Origin: Pristionchus mayeri
Lineage: Eukaryota > Nematoda > Chromadorea > Rhabditida > Neodiplogasteridae
DNA: 64,000 nucleotides
Direction of reading: 5' to 3'
Assembly (NCBI GenBank): GCA_036245805.1
Contig: BTRK01000005.1
Span: forward strand, 1,116,001 to 1,180,000
The position numbers were made by a program, and so were the translations under genes. The notes beneath the pieces were generated by a model, which did no database searches, was not told where the DNA came from, and worked only from the letters and a program-made list of their open reading frames with translations. Positions 47,337 to 57,700 of the stretch are shown one piece after another. The stretch's first letter is position 1, and every line of letters starts with the position of its first letter.

Positions 47337-49128
47337 CAACTTTTTCCACCTCATTCATCCGCTAGGTGTAGCCAAAATATTAAACTTTGGCAAACCAATA
47401 TAAATAACCTGTTTTCGCATCTATTTTTTCCAAATTGATCCATCAAAGAAGCAAAAACCAACCATTATTTTGCTGGTCCTTCATCAGCTACACAGCTCTG
47501 GTCGCCCTGTAAGCAGAACATGTAATCATTAGCTCGATTCAGTTGCAAAAAAGGAACATAATATACAACCAAAAGTATAAATAGGGAAAGAAATGTGATG
47601 GGAGAGACTTGGCACGCACGGAAATATGAAGACACGGGCAAAAATGCGATTCGAGAGATTATCAACAATAAATTATATTAATAGCACCGAGAAGCAACTT
47701 TCACGGGTTCTTTATTAGTAATAGGTTTGCAGCGAGTTGAGCCGCTCAGAATGCACAACTACTTTAGTAATTACGACAGCGAAACCCAGAAAGGTAGCTA
47801 ACTTGAGTTGTTCGGGAGTTTGCTTATACGCTCGTATTTGGTGCAACTTACCTTTACATTGCATACATTACACGTTAGGTCCATTAAAACTATGTTCCTG
47901 TGGGGAAAAAGGTGACGAAAAGTAGCGAAAACTAGGGAAGAAAGAGGTTAGTTGAGGAACGCGTTCAAGGAACAAAATGTGACAGTAAGAGGACTTCAGA
48001 AGCATACAGAAAGGGATACGAGCATAAATCTGAGCGATACTAGCACGCATAACTGATAATAAAGCAAGAAAACGTATAGAGAACCGAAAAAGCGCTAATT
48101 TCGAAACTAGGACGACGTTAATTAGTAAATTAATAACAGGTAATTACCGTACTGCACACTTGTTTTCCTTGAGCGAAAAAATACAGTAAATGTTATTTTC
48201 TAATTTTATTAATCGATAAATATTAATTTTTGTTAATATATACTTTTAATACTTGTATGTATTTCAACAACTGCTCGGCCATCGTGTCCAGTGCTCGGTC
48301 GAGACTTGAAAGCAAAGAGAAGACCGCAGGCTGCGGCCATCGCCTGACTCTCTTCAATCGCCACGCTCTCTTGTCGAGGTCAGAGCAGTGAGAGAGTACA
48401 TGAGATGGAGAGAGCATGGCGAACGGAGAGAGTCAGACCACCCTCTGGCTGTCTTTCCCTCCTCCCTCGAACTTGCGCGCTAGCACGAGGTCAACCCTCT
48501 CTTTCTCTAGTCTCTCTACTCTTGCCATGCTCTCTCGTGGGTGAGTGAGAGAGTGCATGACAGGAAGAGAGCAAGAGCCGTGCCCCCTGGCTGAGATGAG
48601 AATGGCGAGTCCCGCTCTCCTCATTTCATGTACTCTCTCGCCCGCCTTTCCGACGAGAGAGTGTGTGGAACGGAGAGACCATTGCTCGAATGATGAGTAT
48701 TAGCTGTTCAGGCGATGTTATCTTCATATCTCACCGTTGGTCATCTTAGTGACATAGCCCATGCAGTCCATCCAACACCCACAATTATCGCTGGCCTCTC
48801 TTCCGATTACCGTAGTTTATCTCAAAGTACCGTAGTTCAATGTTTCCCACTTACCGTAATCATACCGTAATCCTCTTCAGGCTGCGACGGCAACACCATG
48901 GATCGAACGATGGATCACGCTGATTAATTAGTTGCTCAGAAGATCAAAGATCACATCTGATCTCCACTTCCCACAATATCTTTTTTTTCCTCAAACGCCT
49001 TTAAATAAAGCTCCTTTTGCTCATGTATGAGCATAGTGATTTACTCCGGTTTTTCAAAGCAGGGTGCGCGCCACTTTTGCGAAGCAGCAGGGCCACGCAC
49101 TCCTTTTTTGCACTGTCTGCTGAGTATC

Positions 49129-49405
49129 CACGACGAGAGAGCATGCAAAACGAGGAGAGCACGACGAGAGAGCATGCAAAACGAGGAGAGCACGACGAGA
49201 GAGCATGCAAAACGAGGAGAGCACGACGAGAGAGCATGCAAAACGAGGAGAGCACGACGAGAGAGCATGCAAAACGAGGAGAGCACGACGAGAGAGCATG
49301 CAAAACGAGGAGAGCACGACGAGAGAGCATGCAAAACGAGGAGAGCACGACGAGAGAGCATGCAAAACGAGGAGAGCACGACGAGAGAGCATGCAAAACG
49401 AGGAG
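49129..49405 (-). repeat. 31-bp satellite array, 9 units (right arm)
   Basis: Mirror of the left array with one additional unit (277 against 246 bases), read on the minus strand. Confidence 0.95.
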
Positions 49406-49687
49406 AGCGGAGCCGCGCCGTTTCGCAAAAGTCTCACACACCGCTATGAATAACCTCATTCATCCCACTTTCCGCCCCTTTTCGGTAGAAAAAGTGCGAA
49501 AAATGTATCCACATCGAGAGTGCATGTAAAACGATGAATGCGTGGCCGCGAAGCTTCGCAAAAGTCGGGCGTCCTGCGTTGGAATACAGTATAATCATGC
49601 TTCTTACTTTACTTTATCGATAAAAAAAAGTGCAAAAATGGTGTTGCACCAAGAAAGCGGAGTGGAAGTAAGTAGAGCAAAAACAGT

Positions 49688-49755
49688 TGGTCATGGATCG
49701 GAGTCGAACCGACCTCACCAGGTTAGACAGACCGACTCGCTAACCAATTAGCTAT
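49688..49755 (-). pseudogene. tRNA-like sequence (right arm copy)
   Basis: Mirror of 43951-44018; the same incomplete cloverleaf. Confidence 0.5.
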
Positions 49756-50323
49756 TGATGAGTTTGGGTAATTCGAAATTTGTTCGCATCTATGGAAGAA
49801 GGGCGTGTGGGCAGAAGAGGAAACGGCGAGGGGCGGGGGAGAAGGGAGCGACAAGACGAGATACCCTAATACTCTTCCACTCCTGATGCACGACAATCGA
49901 CGATAGTTTCCAGCACGCTCCACCGTTCATTGGCTTGCACTTGTGTGTTCATCTACAGTATGCCTACAGTATCTACAGTATGCCGGCAGTATTCCCTCAT
50001 AATGTTCGCATTATGACTAAAATATGTCTACAGTATGAAGACAGTATGCTAGAAGGAGCCATTCATTTGTTCTTCGCATACTTTCTCGCTGAAAATTGCA
50101 TAGCTAGTGATCTTTGACTCTCTTCATTTCACGTGCTCTCTCGCCGATCTAAAAGAGTGCATGAATTTGAGAGAGCAAAAGCGTTCACTCGTTTCTTCTG
50201 GTCAACTTTGTCAACCAATGTCCTGTCCATTGGCCATTTGACCCGTGGCGAGTTGCTCACCTACTGGTCAGACCTTATCCTATTTACTTAGCAAAATCTA
50301 AGGGTCAAGAGTTGCAAAAGTGA

Positions 50324-50395
50324 TGGAGGCATGGGGAATTGAACCCCAGCCCTCTCGCATGCTAAGCGAGCGCTCTACCACTGAGCTATGCCCCC
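50324..50395 (-). tRNA. tRNA-Ala (AGC), right arm copy
   Basis: Identical reverse copy of the tRNA at 43311-43382, including the flanking T-run. Cloverleaf and anticodon AGC are intact. Confidence 0.95.
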
Positions 50396-50742
50396 GACGA
50401 GTCCCCTTTTCCCCGGTAATCACTATCACTGCCAAAACTTGTTCGCTGGTCTCATTTATCACGTATCACGTAAGAGCTTCTTAGCACGCTGCGGCATTTC
50501 TGGATTTGTTCTTTTGTGTACAGTATGCTTGTCTTCTAGGAAGTCGCTCTCTCCTTCTTCGCATACTTACTCACTGAGTGACTAATTGACCATTTCCCGT
50601 GCAAAAGAGAGCGTAACTAACGCAGGTGAGTACGATCCTCCTGACCATTCCCTCTTCTTCTTCTGGGCGAGCGTGCCATTCTTCTTCTAAAATTTGACCA
50701 TCAATGGAGTAACGAACAAGGGATGGTATGACAGGAAATGAC

Positions 50743-50832
50743 GGCACTATGTCGAATGAGAACTATGATGTCATGCCGCCTTTGATCTATCAAAGCCGAC
50801 ATGACGTCATACTTCTCATCCGACATAGTGCC
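50743..50832. mobile_element. small inverted-repeat element, ACTANGTCGGATGAGAA family (right arm)
   Basis: Mirror copy of the element at 42874-42963. Confidence 0.65.
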
Positions 50833-51124
50833 GAATTGCATCTCTTCATTCTACACTATCTATCGCTGTTCAGACCGATGAGCGGGTGATTCCGTGCTTC
50901 GGAGATGACGTCATCGACGAGGACGTCGAACGAATGGAGTTTTTGGTTAAAATTAACAAAAAAGTCGAATGAAATCAGTTCTGATATTGTATGTGATATC
51001 AGTTCGATAATTACTATTGGGACTGGGACAATCCCCTAGAATGTTGAGGAGACGACGTCGAAGGAATGGAGTTTCGTATTAAAATTCGCAATGATGTACT
51101 ATATTTTGTCTATTTCCTCTTGAT

Positions 51125-51495
51125 TAAAGAAGGAGTGTCAGCAAAGTTAAATTTTTGACGCTGTCATAACCATGCCCTAGACAATTATCCAACGATCATA
51201 GCGCGTGCTAAGAGGATAGGCAAAGGTCAATCGCATAGCTCAGTGGTAAAGCAGTCGCCGCGTAATCGGAAGGCTGCGGGTTCGAATCCCACCAGTTTTT
51301 GAAAAATCTTATAGAAATTTGAATTCTCGCACGTTCCTTCGCTTCAAGCCCTCCTTGGCATTCCGCCAACTAATGATAACTCGGTTCAAAATAGAGATAC
51401 GCATTTGAAACTTTCAGAATCTCTTATGGTTGTACAAAGGTCGGTCATGGTTTTGACAACTTCAAACTTTCAACTTTGCTGACAGTCCTTCTTTA
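51125..51495. mobile_element. TTAA-ended inverted-repeat element containing a tRNA-like sequence
   Basis: The ends are inverted repeats of about 25 bp (TTAAAGAAGGAGTGTCAGC and the reverse complement, with one mismatch). Inside, at about 51233-51297, a tRNA-like stretch has an A box (TAGCTCAGTGGTAAAGC) and a B box (GGTTCGAATCCC), but no paired acceptor stem. Confidence 0.65.
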
Positions 51496-51595
51496 ATGCT
51501 ATGTACGATACTAAGTTAGCTTTTATCAAATTATGTCGGCGGGGCTTCACAAGGAGTCGACCGGCCGCTTCCGGGTCACATGATTTATTGGTCTT

Positions 51596-51745
51596 CTCCT
51601 TCTTCTCCTTCTTCTCCTTCCTCTCCTTCCTCTCCTTCTTCTCCTTCCTCTCCTTCCTCTCCTTCCTCTCCTTCCTCTCCTTCCTCTCCTTCCTCTCCTT
51701 CCTCTCCTTCCTCTCCTTCCTCTTCTTCCTCTTCTTCCCCTCCGT
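51596..51745 (+). repeat. 9-bp polypyrimidine minisatellite
   Basis: About 150 bases of tandem TTCCTCTCC and TTCTTCTCC units. All frames are open through it as an artefact. A pure pyrimidine strand of this length could adopt triplex structure (inference). Confidence 0.85.
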
Positions 51746-52051
51746 CCTCTTCCGCCTTCCTGAATCATCACAATCAACTCGGATTAGATATCATTATGGA
51801 ATTGCATGCTATAATGATTCTCTTCATTCTTAGATTTTCCTCCCGGATCAGAAATATCAGGAAAATGAAGGTAGGCTGGTCCCACTACGCCATCTCTACT
51901 ACAGCCTATAGTATCTCTCACCAGCGCTTCTTCGGTATTTGACCCCCCACCCCATTCATTTCTGAGTATCAATTGTTCTGAGATAAGGAGGGAATAAGAA
52001 ATAATTGACGAAGAGGAGGTGGGCCAAATATTGAAGAAAGTGTCCTCCCAC

Positions 52052-53207
52052 CTTCTCCAGAGAGCGGACGCGACGGCGTGCAGGATACTGTAGTTGTCGT
52101 CATCGCCGTGTTTCTCCAGGAAATCGCTGGCCATCTCGGCCATCTCGGCCAAGCTGAAATTTTGTTTATCACTATAATCGAGGGAGAGAGGAGTAGCGGA
52201 GGAAGGAGGGGGGGTGGTGGGCCAAATATCGAAGCAATGTCATTGCATCATAGATATGCTTTCATGTGAAACTAATTTACTTTATTTAACAGTAATTAAC
52301 GCTCACATAAGAAACCAATTAACTTCATTCTTACAGTAATTAACAGCTAACCAATGGAAGGAGCGTGCAAAATGAAGATACATTGGAGTAGTTTACATAG
52401 AAATGTGCTCGTTCATTAGTTCGTTTTGAAAGTCTACTGCTGACCTCATCGATGATGGAGGCGGGGCAGGCTCGTTGAGGACGGCATCGAGCATCGCCCT
52501 TCCCTCAGCGACGATCCTTCAAATTCCACATCAATTCCCATTGCTCTACTGATTCGTATCTGATGGTTGAGAGTACATGAAATCTATTGAAATCTATTCT
52601 GAAATTATACGAAAGTCACACACATCCCCCTACTACTCACTGCTTGAACTGTTCGTAGTGGGCGGAGGCCGCCAGTTCCACTCCACTATTTTCGAGTCAC
52701 AAGCTCTCCATTCGCTGTCCCTCGTGGATGTGGTCCGCGACCTTCGCCATGACGACGTCCCGTCCCTTCTAAGGCAGGAGCTGCAGCAACGGTGCAACCA
52801 GGACGTAGGCCTTAAGCAATTGTCTGACTCTAAAATATTGGCATGCTCTCCCGCATTCTCTAAAATAATACAATATGAGGAGTGTTATACCATTCCGCGG
52901 GCCCTGAGGTTGAGGCCGACGGCCATCAGGAGACTGCTGTCCATATCATCAGTGATGCTGCAATACTTGATTATACCTGATTAGTGTAGTCATTTTTCCA
53001 TTTTTATCATTTGAGCTATTTTTTTTATCATTTTCGGATTCTGCAAAAAAATGGCGCACTTGCAAATGCAATCGAGCAAGACTAAAAATAATCGAAGCCC
53101 GATTACGGTAGTTAGTGCCAAATGAAATCGTTGTGGGACACTCACTTATCGATTCGCTCTTTCAGCTCTTTCATCCAGGCATTCCACTTCTCCTCTGAGG
53201 CAGGAAT
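52052..53207 (-). CDS. unrecognised multi-exon gene fragment
   Basis: Minus-strand exons in reading order: 53146-53207, 52891-52957, 52701-52768, 52641-52685, 52445-52516, 52052-52153. They keep phase and encode about 138 residues, including KWNAWMKELKERID, DVVMAKVADHIHEGQRMES, VAEGRAMLDAVLNEPAPPPS and MASDFLEKHGDDD. The sequence is alpha-helical and charged; I do not recognise the family. Between 52701 and 52685 only 15 bases separate the exons; read straight through they contain an in-frame TGA. The gene is therefore either damaged or uses an impossibly short intron. No start exon or terminal exon is clear; the right palindrome arm lies about 1.2 kb downstream. Confidence 0.5.
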
Positions 53208-53286
53208 CTGGAAGGTGCCAGTCAGATTAGGGTTGTCCTAGCGAGAAAGGTCCATTCGGCTCTCTTGCACACCTTATCGGTGAGAG

Positions 53287-53352
53287 GACACTATGTCGGA
53301 TGAGAACATGAAATCGGCATAAGAAGTCATAGTTCTCGTTCCATCTAGTGCC
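53287..53352. mobile_element. short inverted-repeat element, ACTANGTCGGATGAGAA family
   Basis: About 66 bp, the shortest member. Starts ACACTATGTCGGATGAGAAC and ends GTTCTCGTTCCATCTAGTGCC. Confidence 0.55.
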
Positions 53353-54018
53353 GGTGAGAGAGCATTCGAAATAACACAAAGTATATTTCCACTAAGTCAA
53401 TCCTAAGTAAGATCGACAAGACAATAATGAGCATCATCATATACTAAATAATTAATATAATGATTAGAATTGTAAATTGTTTTATATATTTAAAGGCAAG
53501 TCGAACCATGTTAGTCGTTGTTGCCGAGAGGAGGAGACCGACCGCTGGAGAAGAAATGGGAGAGAGTGAATGGAGAAGACGAAGAGGAGGAGTAAATGCA
53601 AACGCGCGCCCGGTTGGAATATGTTTCACCTTGGGACGCCCTCTCTTCAAGTCGCGTGCTATCTCGCGCCCCCGAGCTTTCCGTGATCTGGCTCCCAGCC
53701 AACTAACTATAACTCTGTTCGGAATGAAAGGTGAAGAAGGAAAGCATCGAATACAGTTCTCTTTCTGGAATCCCAGTTTAAGATTATTCTGGTTTCTCCC
53801 AACCAGTTGCTGGGGAACCCGCCAGCAACTGGCCAGAGCACTGATTATCAACTGATCAGGGAACTGGTTAGCAACTGGTTAGCCTAAGCTCCGCCCACTC
53901 CAACTGGTTAACAACTGAAACCAGATTAGCGATGCCACGAACTTCATAGATCTTTTTCTAGTCTGGAACCTTTCGCGTTCGGATAATCACCAAAGACACA
54001 ACGCACGAGCAATGGCCC

Positions 54019-54085
54019 GACTCTCTTCAGTTTGTACGCTCTCTCGCCGGTAAGAGAGACAAGAGAGCGTGCAAACTGAAGAGTC
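54019..54085. repeat. hairpin built from the GAGAGAG motif
   Basis: GACTCTCTTCAGTTTGTACG at one side pairs with the complementary GTGCAAACTGAAGAGTC at the other, with CTCTCTCG/AAGAGAGCG between. It is an isolated two-copy inverted version of the dispersed motif. Confidence 0.65.
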
Positions 54086-54596
54086 AGACGATTGCTCCAA
54101 CGCACGCACTCACACGGAAACCTGCGCGAATGAGCGTTGTCGAATGATTTTCGTAGCCCAAAATAACACCTGATCTCCCTATCCCCGTCACTTCCAAGGC
54201 CTTATCTCTCTCCTAAACTGCGGGTGAATAAATTATAAGTATAAGTATTGTGTCATAGCTGCATTTTCTTTAACAGCATATTCCGCATCGATTTAGCGAT
54301 ATCCAAGTACGAGAAAGAACTTTGGCTACCCTTGAATCCTAGCAGAGGTTTACATTTTGCAAGCCTCTCGATGGAATTCCTTAGTTCTTCATCCCCCCCC
54401 TCTCACGTCTATTCCTCGCAAATTGAAACCTTTAGCACAAGAAAAATGAACGGAAAATAATAATAGATTTCAAGAAGAAGTAGCGTGCTTCAATAAACGA
54501 AGAGTTGTGACCTCCAACTTGAGATTTTAACTCACCTCCTATCCAGGGAACACTGTGGCCTTGCCCATGCTAAGCGGGCGAGAGTTGATAGTGAAC

Positions 54597-54597
<1 letters not shown>

Positions 54598-54643
<46 letters not shown>
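54598..54643 (+). repeat. (AG)n microsatellite
   Basis: About 22 AG dinucleotides, 60 bases upstream of the start of the secreted-protein gene. Confidence 0.95.
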
Positions 54644-54645
<2 letters not shown>

Positions 54646-54705
54646 AGTGATTGAGGATGGGAAAAGGGAGAGTGTGACCTCTACCGCATTCAACACTTTG
54701 CTGCC

Positions 54706-57700
54706 ATGCGCCGCGCTTTCCTACCGCTGTTGTTGCTGTTAAGGGCTGGAGGAACGGCAGCGTGGTTTGGTGAGTAGACTTTCAAAAGGAACTAATGAAC
54801 TAGCACATTTGTATGGAAATTTATCTCATATGTGCGCTCTTTCCATTTCGGAGCTGCCATGTACTGTAAAAATGCACTAGTTCATTAGTTCCTTTTGAAA
54901 GTCTATTAGTGAAAGACTCTCTCTTTCTTTTATTCCTAGTCTGCATTCAAGAGAACCATGTGCCACGAACCTGTAGTAGTTGGATCAGTCTTCAATTATT
55001 TTTTTCCTAGTTGAAGCTACCACAACATTACTACAGAGACTCACCCAAACTGAATGTATAGTGTGAAACACATATTATCGTGTTGATTAAATTTAACAAG
55101 GTTTTTCCAGAGAAATGCGCCTGTTCTCCCATTTCGAAATCCTCCTCGTGCCCTCCCGATTTCGAGTGTGACAGCAGCAAAGTGAACGAAGTCAACTGCA
55201 CTCTCAGATGTGACGAGGAATTTCAGTTAATGGTGAGCGGTGATTGGATTCGATCTCTCTTTCTTGAATTATTTTCATGCATGTTATTCGACAAGTGTGA
55301 TCTGAATAACATCAAGTATGCTTCAATGCATCTGTAAACCGATCAGTAAGACCGAAATAAATCACATGTAGGACAAGTAGGGTATCTAGAACGCACCACT
55401 AGCATTCCCAATTATGCAGTTTCGCACGGGTCTCCCCTGGAGGTCCACCGACTTCATCGGGTGCATGGAAGGTTGGTTTTTTGTTCACGAACTAGTGAAC
55501 AATATGTGAAATTATTTGAATTTTATATGTGATAACTTTGTATCTTCACTACTTATAAAAGGTAAAGGTAAAGGTACATCCCGTCTTCGAGACCAGCTCG
55601 CCGGAGAACACTGCTAGGCCAGTGTCAATTTGGGCGGATTCAGTACGGAGTGCTCACCTTTCGCCAGACCTATTTACCTGCGTGATCTAGTCACGACTAC
55701 CAATTCCCCGTCCCCAATGGGTAGGCGCCTTGGTGAGGCGGAGACGGTGTCACTACTTATTCGCTCTCATAACTCAACCAGCCAATAGTGTGCACGATGA
55801 AGAGGCAATTAACTGCATTTCGAGCTCTTGAAGCCACCCTGATTGAAGGTAGGCACCATCCATCCACTGGATCCGCCCTTGCTGCATCTGTCGCAGCTGT
55901 CGCGTGCGCTGCACCGAGCAGTGAGTATTTTTCACATATGTTTCAATGTTACAAATGCTGTACAAAAACATGGTCAGAATGTCAGAAATATAAGTAGATT
56001 TTCGAAAAATAACCGTTATGAAAGTCATAAATTGAACGATTTCACTGAGGAATGAATGAATTTTGCAGAGTGCACCAACTGCGTCGCCCCCTCAGTCGAT
56101 TCCTACTGCCATCCCAATTTCGTCTGCAAACCTGAAGCGATGAGAATGACGCAGACTGACGGTGAGATTGCATATGTTATGATTTTCAAACTTAATTATT
56201 TTATTATGATGGAATAATTATATAGTCACTGGTATATTTGTTGCGAAAATATTTGAACGACAAGCAAGTAATTATAATTATTGATTAGTTGAGTAAACGT
56301 TGAAAAATCTCTGAAACCACTTTCGAAAATGTTTTTACAGATGGCTGCGCAGTCGCTTCGTGTACTTGGGGAGAGCTGATGACGATCGAATCGGCATCCT
56401 CAGCTACAAAAATCCGGCCTACCGTACCCCAACCTACCGCATCCCAAACTACCGTACCTCAAGCTTCGCCTCTCCCGAAGAAACAACATTCGCTACTTCA
56501 AGCAGCCATGCTCTCGGCTCCAGAGCTTACAAAGGGGGTTGAATCAACGCTCGGGAAAGAAGCTTTCGATGGTAACCCACAAGCCGGGACATTGTTCACT
56601 GGCACCAACGTAATGACCGGAGCCAACAAAGCACTCTTCGAGACGGCAGGAGCTGGTTCCAGTGCAAAAGTTGCATCGAGTTCAATGCCCTTCGGAAACA
56701 AAGGAACCCCACAAAACACTGGTTTTGGCACCAAGCTTAATGCTGGCACTCCCCTTGGCTCCAATCCCGGAACCAGAGCTAGACCGGGTACGGCAAGTCT
56801 CCTTCCTGACCAGAAGGAGGAGAAGGAGTACTACGATGACTCGATAACGCCGGAGGAGAAGCCAACGTTGACGACAACAACTTCATCCTCCTCGAAGACG
56901 ACGACGAATATGACGTCATCAACTACAACATCATCGACGGAGCCTAGCCTCGTGAAAGAATCGGGTAATCGGTTTTTCCAAGTAGAGATGCCCCCTTACG
57001 AAATGATAACGTTGATTCTGCGCGGTGTCTTAATATAAAATTATTGTGAAAGAAAGAATGATAAGTTATTTTTGCGCAGCTATTCCTTTCACAGTTCTAT
57101 GATAATTAATAAAGAAAAAAAATACACCAACTGTTAATTCAGAAACGCATAATGTGGATCTCTTTGGAAGACCAATCGCAAATAAGCATACGACCAGGTA
57201 ATATATGTCGTGATCTTTAATTTACTTGTAACTAAATTTCAGTGAAGACTTCAGCGACCCAATCTCATTGAGGATGAACAGTCAATTCGGAGGACTGAAG
57301 AAGAAGAATGTATGTTTTCGTCGGTTTTCAAAAGAGGAGTCTCAGCAACCGCTCGCGGTTAGAGATAAGAAGGTCGCTCTCTCGCTCCTTCCCTGAGCTA
57401 TTTCCCCTGATGTGGCAGGCAATCAGCCAAGTTGCGATGACTCAGTTTTGGGTGTGGATTATTGTAGCTCACTCGTTTATACGATTCATATGTTGAAATC
57501 GAAGCACATCCTCAAAGTCTAACCCATTTTTGAGAACAATAACGATAAAAAAAAATAACGCATTTCAGAGAAAAGATGACGATTATGACTACGAGGAGTT
57601 CTCCTCTTCTCCCTCTTCATTCCTGGCGAGGATGAGGAGAGGAGTATTCTCGTTTATGAGCAGACAGGCAAGGAAATTGAAACGGTGAGACGAGGTTCAA

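Larger units (their letters stand above)
47337..50881. repeat. right arm of the large palindrome
   Basis: 3,545 bp, reverse complement of 42825-46338. The 31-base length difference is exactly one satellite unit. Confidence 0.95.
53208..54597. other. intergenic DNA with hairpins
   Basis: No supported gene. It holds an inverted-repeat element (53287-53352), repeated AACTGGTTAGC phrases (53860-53930) and a strong hairpin at 54019-54085. A minus-strand ATG just after GCTTAG near 54575 is followed by an early stop. Confidence 0.5.

Noticed and set aside
50882..51120. Coding-like segment just outside the right arm
   Set aside because: A 59-base stretch could be read on either strand and is partly repeated 120 bases further on. 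No consistent splice partners were found.
51547..51833. Ser/Pro- or Arg/Gly-rich frames over the pyrimidine tract
   Set aside because: Simple 9-bp repeat; every frame is open.
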